Assembly (NCBI GenBank): GCA_964473555.1
Contig: CAYYPL010000004.1
Location: forward strand, 203,163 to 267,162
Reading direction: 5' to 3'
DNA: 64,000 bases
Origin: UBA11400 sp964473555
GTDB taxonomy: Bacteria; Bacteroidota; Rhodothermia; Balneolales; HLUCCA01
The translations under genes and the position numbers were made by a program. Below are positions 8,549-16,096 of this stretch, piece after piece (positions within the stretch are counted from its first letter, which is position 1; the number at the start of each line of letters is the position of its first letter). Below the pieces are notes generated by a model, which did no database searches, was not told where the DNA came from, and saw only the letters and a list, made by a program, of their open reading frames with translations.

Positions 8549-10177
8549 CTATATTGTGTTTATCCCTACAGATTTACCCGACCCCGTTGCCCCGGCAATC
8601 AATAAGTGAGGCATAGTGGTAAGATCTACCATGTACACTTCATTTTCGATGGTTTTACCAAATGCCACAGGCAACGCCATCTTAGTCTCAACAAATTTAC
8701 GCGTATTGATCAATTGCTTGATGTACACGGTCTGGCGTTTACGGTTTGGAACCTCGATCCCAACCGCTGATTTACCAGGTATTGGAGCAATGATTCGAAG
8801 TCCACGGGTTGCCATGGCCATCTTTAAATCATTGGCATAGCTTTCAATTTTGCTGATCTTTACATCTGGTGCAGGTTGTAATTCATACAGCGTTACAGTG
8901 GGACCAACAATGGCTTCAACAGCAACGATTTCAATACCATGCATGCGTAATTTGCTCATGATGATATCTTTATTCTCCTCTATCTCGTCAAAGTCCACTT
9001 CATTCCCATCTGCTGGAGGATTATCCAGCAAATCTATGGTTGGAAACTGATAGCGTATTTGTGGTATCGATAAAGCTCGCTGTTCCCTTTCCAAATCACG
9101 TGCCTTTGCAGCTTCCTCCTCTTCTCCTACAGAAACAGTAAGTGCTATTTCATCTTCATATCCAACTCCTGTAGCCACCTCGTTAGGATCATCAAGCAAA
9201 GCTCGATCCGGCATTATTTTTTCTTTCATCGCTTCTTGTTCGCGAAGCCAACGCTCCCTCGTACTTAAATGTCCCTCAGGTTTGATAACTGTATCCAATT
9301 CTGAAGCTGCATTCTGGCTGTGATCTGGTTTGGAGCCCTGTATCCTGACCGTGTACATCCTCTTTCTTCCAGGTAATACAGATTCAATAGAAGTATCAGA
9401 TGCGATTTTGATCGTTGTTTGTTGCTCTTTCGAAGCTGATTCTACTTCTTTCTGCTCTCTCGTCTCTTCTCTCTCGTCTCTTCTCTCTTCACTCTTCTCG
9501 CTTCGCTCTTCTCTCTTCTCTCTTCGCTCTTCCGATTTAACTTCAACCCAATCTTTGAATCGTCTTATTGTATCTTTGATTCGGTCTATCGTTAACTGGA
9601 CATCACGGTCAACAAGCAAAAGCAGAAAAACCATTGTAAAGGAAATGAGCAATATTGCTGAGCCAACTGTTCCCGTCAAGTTCAACATGATCTGAGCAAT
9701 TACAATACCTAAAGTACCACTGAAAGTCTCCAAATCGGTCTGTGTTTGGGTACTCAACCAACCTACTGAAGTAGCCACAAGTACCATTCCGGTAATCCAC
9801 AGAAAGGAGGACCACCTTAGCGACTCTAATGAATGATGTCTGAATATAGCCCATCCATATTGAAAACCGACCATGCAGACGATAATACTGGAATAACCCA
9901 AAAAAAGGTACACAAACGTATGTGAAAGATAGGCCCCGATCATCCCTAATCCATTTTTCACCCGCATAGAAGTCACGTTGTCTACAGGCAATACATTTTC
10001 AATACCCGCATCCGAAACAATCACATAATCCGATTCACTGTACGTAACGATACTTATTGCAATAAGTATAAAAATTACCATAACCATGATACCAACAATT
10101 TCAACCCTTCTATTTGGCTTTACAGAAGTTTGATTGAATAGACTATCATCAGGGGTAACTTTTTTTCTTCGGGACAT
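8549..10177 (-). CDS. ftsK: DNA translocase FtsK, N-terminal part (ends at in-frame TAG)
   Basis: 542 residues covering four membrane spans (about 26-200), a long charged linker (about 215-330) built of E/R/K/S repeats, the alpha domain, and the motor start up to Walker A G-A-T-G-S-G-K-S at 529-536. The frame then meets TAG six codons later, at 8549-8551. FtsK pumps chromosome ends through the septum and activates XerCD at dif, and a full protein of about 866 residues is expected. The stop replaces one residue in an otherwise intact family sequence. The start lies one base after the comB stop. Nonsense mutation, sequencing error or tolerated readthrough are all possible. Confidence 0.88.
   Translation of the reverse strand: MSRRKKVTPDDSLFNQTSVKPNRRVEIVGIMVMVIFILIAISIVTYSESDYVIVSDAGIENVLPVDNVTSMRVKNGLGMIGAYLSHTFVYLFLGYSSIIVCMVGFQYGWAIFRHHSLESLRWSSFLWITGMVLVATSVGWLSTQTQTDLETFSGTLGIVIAQIMLNLTGTVGSAILLISFTMVFLLLLVDRDVQLTIDRIKDTIRRFKDWVEVKSEERREKREERSEKSEERRDEREETREQKEVESASKEQQTTIKIASDTSIESVLPGRKRMYTVRIQGSKPDHSQNAASELDTVIKPEGHLSTRERWLREQEAMKEKIMPDRALLDDPNEVATGVGYEDEIALTVSVGEEEEAAKARDLEREQRALSIPQIRYQFPTIDLLDNPPADGNEVDFDEIEENKDIIMSKLRMHGIEIVAVEAIVGPTVTLYELQPAPDVKISKIESYANDLKMAMATRGLRIIAPIPGKSAVGIEVPNRKRQTVYIKQLINTRKFVETKMALPVAFGKTIENEVYMVDLTTMPHLLIAGATGSGKSVGINTI
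9458..9535. repeat. Purine/pyrimidine-asymmetric tandem repeat inside the ftsK linker
   Basis: The plus strand is almost purely C/T/G with repeated CTCTTCTCTCTTCGC-like units; on the coding strand this gives a run of Glu, Arg, Lys and Ser (pattern E-E-R-R-E-K-R). The tract sits in the disordered linker between membrane and motor domains, where length changes are tolerated. It resembles replication-slippage expansion. Confidence 0.7.
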
Positions 10178-10178
10178 A

Positions 10179-10901
10179 CTATTTTCGGATTATTCCTTCC
10201 TTGAATTCTGGTGCAAAGTCAAACAAATCAACGTTACAACAATAAGCAATGTCTGACTCAAAACCCAATCCTATCAGTCGTTTAGCATGATTCGTAACCT
10301 GAACTGTAGCCTCAATGTCGTTCCCAAATCGTTCAAATAATCCCATGGCTACTTTAGCGCCATCTTTAGCATCCTCAGGAATCACTCCTTCATAAACCCG
10401 GCTAACAATGAATCCGGCACAAAATACGTCTTCCAATGATAGTCGCCCTTTCCAGCCAGAACAGACAATACAAATTTCATTCGTTTCCAATTTCAACAGT
10501 TCACAAATGGCACTTAAATTTAAAAATCCAGCTATGTACACCTTTGACGCGTGTGCGCTTCTAACCAGTGCTTTGGTTCCATTTGTTGTATTTAAAATCA
10601 ACGTTTTACCCGCAACTTTCTCTTCTGAATATTCTAAGGGTGAATTTCCGAGATCGTATCCCTCAATCTGCTTACCATCTTTTTCTCCACAAAGTAAATA
10701 GCTCAGTGGATCCAGATTTGTTGCTATTTTACCCGCTGCACCCATATCCTCGACAGGAATGATACCTTTAGCACCGTTCGATAGTGCGGTTAGCATCGTT
10801 GAAGTAGCCCTCAACACATCAATAACTACTACTGTTTTTCCTCTGATATCCTCTTCACTAATCGACGTACTGGTAGTGAATACATCCAGAACTTTTTGCA
10901 T
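10179..10901 (-). CDS. comB: 2-phosphosulfolactate phosphatase (ComB family)
   Basis: A 240-residue Mg-dependent phosphatase. Near the N-terminus the D-V-L-R-A-T-S-T motif (about 29-36) marks the ComB family, and the N-T-T-N-G-T motif lies near residue 103-108. In methanogens ComB makes sulfolactate for coenzyme M; in other bacteria the same family probably serves sulfolactate or an unassigned phosphatase role, and no other coenzyme M genes are nearby. It sits five bases after gcvT and one base before ftsK in a co-directional block. Confidence 0.85.
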   Translation of the reverse strand: MQKVLDVFTTSTSISEEDIRGKTVVVIDVLRATSTMLTALSNGAKGIIPVEDMGAAGKIATNLDPLSYLLCGEKDGKQIEGYDLGNSPLEYSEEKVAGKTLILNTTNGTKALVRSAHASKVYIAGFLNLSAICELLKLETNEICIVCSGWKGRLSLEDVFCAGFIVSRVYEGVIPEDAKDGAKVAMGLFERFGNDIEATVQVTNHAKRLIGLGFESDIAYCCNVDLFDFAPEFKEGIIRK

Positions 10902-10905
10902 ACAG

Positions 10906-12006
10906 TTATTTTTTAATGAATGGTGGTTTTGTTACAACCACCGGAAATTGTTTACCTCTAATCTCTACGTAAAGTGCTGTATCTGGTTTACCGTAAGCCG
11001 CTTGTACGTATGCCATCCCTATTCCTTTACCCAGGTTCGGTGACTGTCCACCACTGGTGACTTCACCGATTTTTTCACCAGTCTCATTAAATAACGAGTA
11101 ATGACTTCTTGGAATTGCACGTCTGTCATCGGTGATAAATCCAACAAGACGCTTACCTACACCCTCCTCTTTTTGTCGAACAAGCACCTCTTTACCGCAA
11201 AAGTCTCCTTTATCAAGCTTGGTTATCCATCCTAATCCGGCTTCAAGTGGTGTCGTTTCTGCCGAAATATCATTCCCATACAACGCAAAGCCCATTTCCA
11301 GACGGAGTGTATCTCTAGCCCCCAAGCCAGCCGGCTCAATCCCGTCTTCGTTACCAGCTTCCATGATCCGGTTCCAAATCTCTGATGGTTTCACCTTGGT
11401 ACCATCAAAGTATATTTCGAAGCCCTTTTCTCCGGTATAACCTGTTGCTGATAAAATCACATCACTATATCCGGCTAAATCTCCAACTTTGAAACTGTAA
11501 TACGATATTTCACTCAATTTTATCGAGGTCAACTTCTGGAGTATTTCAACGGATTTTGGGCCCTGTACTGCCAGTAGACAAGTTTGTTCAGAAATGTCCT
11601 GAACCTGTGCACCGATTTTTGCATTCAGCCCGATAATCCATTCCAGATCTTTATCTTTATTGGAAGCATTAACAACCAATAGATATCTCTCTTCACCCAT
11701 CATGTACACAAGTAGGTCATCCACAATGCCCCCGTTAGTATAACACATGGCAGAATATTGAATTTTGCCAGGGATTAGTTTTGAGGCGTCATTAACCGTT
11801 GCAAGCTGCACAAGTTCCAGGGCTTTAGGACCTGTTATCATGATCTCCCCCATGTGAGAAACATCAAAAATACCCGCCCTCTCCCGAACAGCCTGATGCT
11901 CTTTCAAGATTCCAGCATACTGGACAGGCATTTCAAATCCACCGAAGTCAATCAATTTGGCACCAGCATGCTGATGCACTTCAAAAAATGGAGTTCTTTT
12001 TAACAT
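10906..12006 (-). CDS. gcvT: Glycine cleavage system aminomethyltransferase (T-protein)
   Basis: 366 residues, the usual length. GcvT moves the methylene group from aminomethyl-lipoyl H-protein to tetrahydrofolate and releases ammonia. Conserved features are G-x-x-M-P-V-Q-Y near 23-30, D-V-S-H-M-G-E near 48-54, the Asp-Asp pair in G-G-I-V-D-D-L near 96-97 that lies in the folate site, and G-A-R-D-T-L-R-L-E near 229-238. gcvH and gcvP are not in the window. No glycine riboswitch fits in the 19-base gap upstream. Confidence 0.95.
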   Translation of the reverse strand: MLKRTPFFEVHQHAGAKLIDFGGFEMPVQYAGILKEHQAVRERAGIFDVSHMGEIMITGPKALELVQLATVNDASKLIPGKIQYSAMCYTNGGIVDDLLVYMMGEERYLLVVNASNKDKDLEWIIGLNAKIGAQVQDISEQTCLLAVQGPKSVEILQKLTSIKLSEISYYSFKVGDLAGYSDVILSATGYTGEKGFEIYFDGTKVKPSEIWNRIMEAGNEDGIEPAGLGARDTLRLEMGFALYGNDISAETTPLEAGLGWITKLDKGDFCGKEVLVRQKEEGVGKRLVGFITDDRRAIPRSHYSLFNETGEKIGEVTSGGQSPNLGKGIGMAYVQAAYGKPDTALYVEIRGKQFPVVVTKPPFIKK

Positions 12007-12025
12007 AGTGCTTCTTTAATGTAGT

Positions 12026-12463
12026 TTATCGTCCGGCCAGTTCTACCGAAAATGCGGGAATACAGATGGCCCAATATTCATTCTCTTCATCAAATGGATT
12101 ACTGTAGCAGACTTTTACTCCTTTTTGAACAAAAAACACCTCGCCCGCAGATAAAACGATGATTTTATCAGGAATAGCTATCTGCATTTTACCTCTCAAC
12201 ATAATCGTGATTTCATCAAATTCAGGAGTCTGTGGCTCTTCACCCCAATTGGGCGGTGCAATCATATGGGCTACCGACACGTTTGTATCACCACTATGAA
12301 TCCGTCCAATAAACTCTTCAATGAGCTTGCCACCAGGTACGGGTATCTGAGTCGGACTTTTAATGTGTTTTATTGAATCTATTGTGTTTTGTAACATAGG
12401 TGAGAGTAGGTTCTTTATTGAATCAAATTTAATCATTTCCTGCCACTTTAATGAACTTTTCAT
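12026..12463 (-). CDS. Cupin-fold protein
   Basis: A small protein of about 145 residues with a single cupin barrel. The first cupin motif survives as E-F-D-E-I-T-I-M-L-R-G and the second region as S-A-G-E-V-F-F-V-Q-K-G. The classic metal-binding His cluster is only partly kept, so enzyme activity is unclear. The pattern resembles EutQ-like or sugar-cupin proteins. Possible starts are a GTG at 12499, an ATG at 12463 (chosen, preceded by GAGCAGAG) and an ATG at 12436. It precedes gcvT by 19 bases. Confidence 0.65.
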   Translation of the reverse strand: MKSSLKWQEMIKFDSIKNLLSPMLQNTIDSIKHIKSPTQIPVPGGKLIEEFIGRIHSGDTNVSVAHMIAPPNWGEEPQTPEFDEITIMLRGKMQIAIPDKIIVLSAGEVFFVQKGVKVCYSNPFDEENEYWAICIPAFSVELAGR

Positions 12464-12597
12464 TACTCTGCTCTGTGAACGATTTTCGCCTTCTAACACA
12501 TTACACCTGAGGATTTCGTATTTTGACTACCGTAAAATTATTGATCAGAATTCTGCGATAAATTCATTTCATAAAAACTGATAAACGGAATTATTTC

Positions 12598-13695
12598 ATG
12601 ACTACAATTAATGCTGAACAGGTTTTGGATGCGCTTCGCGTAGTAATGGACCCTGACCTGGGCAAAGACCTTGTTTCCACAAAATCTATCGAAAACATAC
12701 AAATTGACGGGATGGTAGTTTCATTTACTGTCAATTTGTCAACAACCTCCGATAAAGTTAAACAGCAAATCCAGCAAGCCTGCGAAAGCGCCATACGCGA
12801 ACTTGTTCACAAGGACATTGTTCCAGTAATCAAACTGGGTACTAAACCTGCATCTGCAGGGAGTTCACAGCCTTCAAATGAAAACGATTTACTCCCGCAG
12901 GTTAAGAATATTATTGCCGTTGCTTCTGGAAAAGGTGGTGTTGGAAAATCAACTGTCGCTGCAAACCTGGCTGTAGCTCTTGCAAAAACCGGCGCTACTG
13001 TAGGACTGGTCGACACCGATATCTATGGCCCATCTGTCCCAACCATGTTTGGATTGCAGGGGGAAAGACCAAATATTAACACGCAGCGAAAGCTTGTTCC
13101 TCTTGAGAAGTATGGCGTAAAGCTACTCTCAATGGGATTCCTGGTGAATACGGATGAAGCCGTAGTCTGGCGTGGACCAATGGTCTCCAGCGCGGTTAAA
13201 CAATTTCTGACTGAAGCGATCTGGGGTCCACTGGATTATCTTGTCCTCGATATGCCACCTGGCACGGGTGACATTCAACTCACCATCGTTCAAACTGTCC
13301 CTTTAAGTGGTGCTGTGATCGTTTCTACTCCTCAGGATGTTGCCCTGGACGATGCTCGTAAAGGTGTTGCCATGTTCAGAAAAGTGAATGTCCCTGTTCT
13401 AGGTATCGTTGAAAACATGGCGTATTTCATACCTCCCGATGCCCCTGATAAGAAATATTACATCTTCGGCAAAGATGGTGCCCGAAACCTGGCAACAACA
13501 CTAGGCGCTCCATTTTTAGGGGAAATACCCCTCCAACAACCTATTCGCGAAGGTGGAGATTACGGACGACCAGTAGCTGTTGAAGAAGCTCCAAACGGTA
13601 TTTTTACTCAAATCGCGTCACAAGTTATCCATCAGATCAATAAACGTAACGCGAATTTAGCTCCAACAGAAAAAATAGAAATCAAGTTTAAGTAA
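12598..13695 (+). CDS. mrp: Mrp/ApbC-type iron-sulfur cluster carrier ATPase
   Basis: 365 residues: an N-terminal DUF59-like domain (about 1-85) followed by a ParA/MinD-like P-loop ATPase with G-K-G-G-V-G-K-S-T (about 113-121) and a D-M-P-P-G-T-G-D motif near 220. The family ferries [4Fe-4S] clusters to apoproteins. The Cys-X-X-Cys pair used by NBP35/ApbC to hold the bridging cluster is missing: the region after V-E-N-M-A reads Y-F-I-P-P-D-A-P-D-K-K-Y-Y. That variant is usual for FCB-group Mrp proteins as I remember them. It is a single gene with its own terminator. Confidence 0.9.
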   Translation: MTTINAEQVLDALRVVMDPDLGKDLVSTKSIENIQIDGMVVSFTVNLSTTSDKVKQQIQQACESAIRELVHKDIVPVIKLGTKPASAGSSQPSNENDLLPQVKNIIAVASGKGGVGKSTVAANLAVALAKTGATVGLVDTDIYGPSVPTMFGLQGERPNINTQRKLVPLEKYGVKLLSMGFLVNTDEAVVWRGPMVSSAVKQFLTEAIWGPLDYLVLDMPPGTGDIQLTIVQTVPLSGAVIVSTPQDVALDDARKGVAMFRKVNVPVLGIVENMAYFIPPDAPDKKYYIFGKDGARNLATTLGAPFLGEIPLQQPIREGGDYGRPVAVEEAPNGIFTQIASQVIHQINKRNANLAPTEKIEIKFK

Positions 13696-13744
13696 TTACG
13701 GATAGCGATTCAGTAATTGTATTGGTCCAAGTTACGATAAGCAC

Positions 13745-13779
13745 AAAAAGGCCGTCTCCTTTCGGACACGGCCTTTTTT
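13745..13779. terminator. Bidirectional intrinsic terminator between mrp and rplS
   Basis: A 15-base stem with one mismatch (AAAAAGGCCGTCTCC against GGACACGGCCTTTTT), a four-base loop TTTC and flanking A and T runs. It sits 50 bases after the mrp stop and 28 bases after the rplS stop, so it can end both convergent transcripts. Confidence 0.92.
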
Positions 13780-13806
13780 ATGAAAACTAAACGTTGGAGA
13801 AACGTC

Positions 13807-14154
13807 TTAGATCGTTTTCTTGTCTTTAATACGAGCAGCTTTACCGCGAAGCTCACGTAGATAAAACAATTTAGCTCTTCTCACTTTACCTTGCTTCTTA
13901 ACTTCAAGCTTAGCGATGAAAGGTGTGTACATTGGGAACACACGCTCAACACCAACGTTGTTTGAAATCTTGCGAACAGTAAAGGTTTTGTTGGCAGCTG
14001 ATCCACGTATGTTGATAACAACGCCTTCATACTGCTGAATACGCTCTTTTTCACCCTCACGAACACGGTAGTGTACGTTAACGGTATCACCTACGTTGAA
14101 CGCTGGCAGGTTTTCGTTAACCTGGGTCTGTTCTACTAATTTAATCTTGTCCAT
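13807..14154 (-). CDS. rplS: 50S ribosomal protein bL19
   Basis: 115 residues, standard length. bL19 sits at the 30S-50S interface. The family features F-x-x-G-D-T-V-x-V-H-Y (about 20-30), G-V-V-I-x-x-R-G and the basic C-terminal K-V-R-R-A-K-L-F-Y-L-R are present. It is last in the ffh-rpsP-rimM-trmD-rplS operon, 29 bases after trmD. Confidence 0.98.
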   Translation of the reverse strand: MDKIKLVEQTQVNENLPAFNVGDTVNVHYRVREGEKERIQQYEGVVINIRGSAANKTFTVRKISNNVGVERVFPMYTPFIAKLEVKKQGKVRRAKLFYLRELRGKAARIKDKKTI

Positions 14155-14183
14155 TGTTTTACTGATTAGCCAATTGGCATTTG

Positions 14184-14879
14184 TTAATGTTCGTTCAAAT
14201 ATTTTCTATACAAGTCCGGACGGCGCGTTTTTGTTCGATCAATTGACTGTTCCAACTCCCATTTCTTAATTTTGGCATGGTTTCCGGATATCAATACTTC
14301 CGGAACTACCATTCCTTCATACACCGGTGGTCGGGTATACACTGGCGGTCCTAAAAGATCGTCTTGAAACGAGTCTTCGAGAGCACTTTCTGCATCACCA
14401 AGAACACCAGGAATGAGTCTGGCTACAGCATCGACTATCGCTAAAGCAGGAAGTTCGCCACCTGATAAAACAAAATCACCGAGACTTATCTCCTGAGTGA
14501 TCAATGTGTCGCGAACCCGCTGATCTACCCCTTTATAATGCCCACACAATATGATGATGTTACCCATCAACGAAAATCGGTTTGCCAGCTTCTGATTCAT
14601 CGGTTCTCCGTCAGGCGCCATAAATAGCACCTCGTCGTAGTCCCGCTCAGATTGGAGCTTTCGGATACAATCAAAAATAGGTTGGGTTGTCAGAACCATT
14701 CCCGATGCGCCTCCATACGGATAATCATCGATTTTCCGATGCTTATCAACTGTATAGTCTCGCAAGTCATGGATATGAACTTCCATAAAACCACCATCTC
14801 GAGCCCGTTTAACGATGCTATGCTCGATTGGACTCACAAGTAGTCCGGGCACAGCCGATATAAGGTCGATTCTGATCAT
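14184..14879 (-). CDS. trmD: tRNA (guanine-37-N1)-methyltransferase
   Basis: 231 residues of a SPOUT-class enzyme that methylates G37 next to the anticodon to prevent +1 frameshifting. The trefoil-knot motifs are present: Y-G-G-A-S-G-M-V near 55-62, L-C-G-H-Y-K-G-V-D near 111-119, and S-L-G-D-F-V-L-S-G-G-E-L-P near 131-143. The start codon overlaps the rimM stop by four bases (ATGA), indicating translational coupling. Confidence 0.98.
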   Translation of the reverse strand: MIRIDLISAVPGLLVSPIEHSIVKRARDGGFMEVHIHDLRDYTVDKHRKIDDYPYGGASGMVLTTQPIFDCIRKLQSERDYDEVLFMAPDGEPMNQKLANRFSLMGNIIILCGHYKGVDQRVRDTLITQEISLGDFVLSGGELPALAIVDAVARLIPGVLGDAESALEDSFQDDLLGPPVYTRPPVYEGMVVPEVLISGNHAKIKKWELEQSIDRTKTRRPDLYRKYLNEH

Positions 14880-15397
14880 CCGTTCAGCGTTTTTAACTCT
14901 TCAATACCTGTTACCTTGATGATTCGGTTTTCATCGTCAATTTCGGTGACATATTCATCCACAAAAGGAATGAAATATGCACCATTTTCAACAACTTGAA
15001 GCAGTGTATGTGCCGGATTGTCGATCACATCTACTACTTCGCCCTGATCATCGCCGGTTTCAGCATCCACAACGCGATATCCAATAAGATCCATTTCTGG
15101 ATCCTCCTCAATTTCAACATCTGCGGAAGGAAGAAACACCGAGAGTCCCTTCAGCTTTTCAGCTTCAGTTCGATCTGTAATTTGGTCAATTGTAACAAAG
15201 AACGATTGCTGGTCGCCTTTTTTTACCAGCTTGAACGAGTTGATTCTGACCGGAACCGGATCCTGACCTGGTTTACCAAAATAATACACCCTGTCAACGG
15301 AGTAGAGGTCATCCTCAAACTCAGGCTCCAATACAACTTCACCTTTTAATCCGTGAATGCGTGAAATGAATCCAACAGTGGTCCAGTTGCTGCGCAT
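14876..15397 (-). CDS. rimM: Ribosome maturation factor RimM
   Basis: 173 residues. RimM binds uS19 and helps finish the 30S head. The N-terminal beta-barrel begins with V-G-F-I-S-R-I-H-G-L-K-G-E-V, the family signature, and the C-terminal PRC-barrel has I-P-F-V-D-E-Y-V near 140-147. The gene follows rpsP by 38 bases and overlaps trmD by four, the common order in this operon. Confidence 0.96.
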   Translation of the reverse strand: MRSNWTTVGFISRIHGLKGEVVLEPEFEDDLYSVDRVYYFGKPGQDPVPVRINSFKLVKKGDQQSFFVTIDQITDRTEAEKLKGLSVFLPSADVEIEEDPEMDLIGYRVVDAETGDDQGEVVDVIDNPAHTLLQVVENGAYFIPFVDEYVTEIDDENRIIKVTGIEELKTLNG

Positions 15398-15435
15398 CGT
15401 TGATTAGGTTATATCGGATTAGCCGAAATTAAGAC

Positions 15436-16050
15436 TCAGGCTTCTTTAGCCTCTTCCGAAGTATCATCAGCTGTTGCTTCTGCAACAGGCGCATCTTCGA
15501 CCGGAGCTTCAGCTTCAGCAACGGACTCTTCAGCAGCTGGTGCTTCTGCTTCAGCAGAAGGAGCCTCTTCGGCAGTCTTGGCAGCTTCTTCTTCCGCTTT
15601 TTGGGCAGCTGCTTCAGCTTCTTTAACTTTCTTGGCTTCTTCAACAGCACGGGCAGCGTCCGCTTTGGCTACGCGCTCTTCTTCCTGCTTGAGTGCAGCA
15701 CGACGTGTTGCAGCAGCAGATGCTGTTTTGTCACCTTTAGAAGCCTTGAAATCTTCAACAGCTTTTTCGATTTCTTCCGTTGACTTGCCCCAACGCATGA
15801 GGTGCATGCGAAGATAAATGCCTTCTTTTTTGAGGATACTACGAACGGTGTCAGTCGGCTGAGCACCTTTATTGATCCATGCAATTACCTTGTCTGTATC
15901 AACTTTAACCATCGCTGGTTGTTCGGTTGGACTATAACGGCCCAGATCCTCAATGATACGTCCGTCGCGACGTGCCCTGCTATCAGCAACAACGATGTGA
16001 TAATAAGGGAGTCGGATTCGACCGTGTCTTTGTAATCTTATCTTTACCAA
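15436..16050 (-). CDS. rpsP: 30S ribosomal protein bS16 with long Ala/Glu tail
   Basis: 204 residues, more than twice the length of Escherichia coli bS16 (82). Residues 1-85 are a normal bS16 (V-K-I-R-L-Q-R-H-G-R at the start, G-R-Y-S-P near 37-41). The remaining 115 or so residues are rich in Ala, Glu and Lys, first helical and basic-acidic, then acidic with A-E-A-E-A-P-like repeats. Long bS16 tails occur in FCB-group bacteria. The start is TTG, supported by an AGGAG site six bases upstream (16057-16061). Confidence 0.95.
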   Translation of the reverse strand: MVKIRLQRHGRIRLPYYHIVVADSRARRDGRIIEDLGRYSPTEQPAMVKVDTDKVIAWINKGAQPTDTVRSILKKEGIYLRMHLMRWGKSTEEIEKAVEDFKASKGDKTASAAATRRAALKQEEERVAKADAARAVEEAKKVKEAEAAAQKAEEEAAKTAEEAPSAEAEAPAAEESVAEAEAPVEDAPVAEATADDTSEEAKEA

Positions 16051-16056
16051 GTTGTT

Positions 16057-16061
16057 CTCCT
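16057..16061 (-). promoter_or_regulatory. Shine-Dalgarno site for rpsP
   Basis: AGGAG on the minus strand, six bases before a TTG codon. Most genes in the window lack a recognisable Shine-Dalgarno site, so this one fixes the unusual TTG start of rpsP. Confidence 0.75.
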
Positions 16062-16096
16062 AATACAACGTTTAGTTTTGTTTTCTTGAATCGAAT

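Noticed and set aside
8549..8551. Genome-wide recoding of TAG as a sense codon
   Set aside because: tonB, manC, uvrA and aat all end normally with TAG, so a general reassignment is not supported.
12007..12025. Glycine riboswitch before gcvT
   Set aside because: Only 19 bases separate it from the preceding gene.
15429..15884. Plus-strand and alternative-frame open frames over rpsP
   Set aside because: They arise from the Ala/Glu-rich repeats of the bS16 tail and give Leu/Lys or Ser/Ala low-complexity products.
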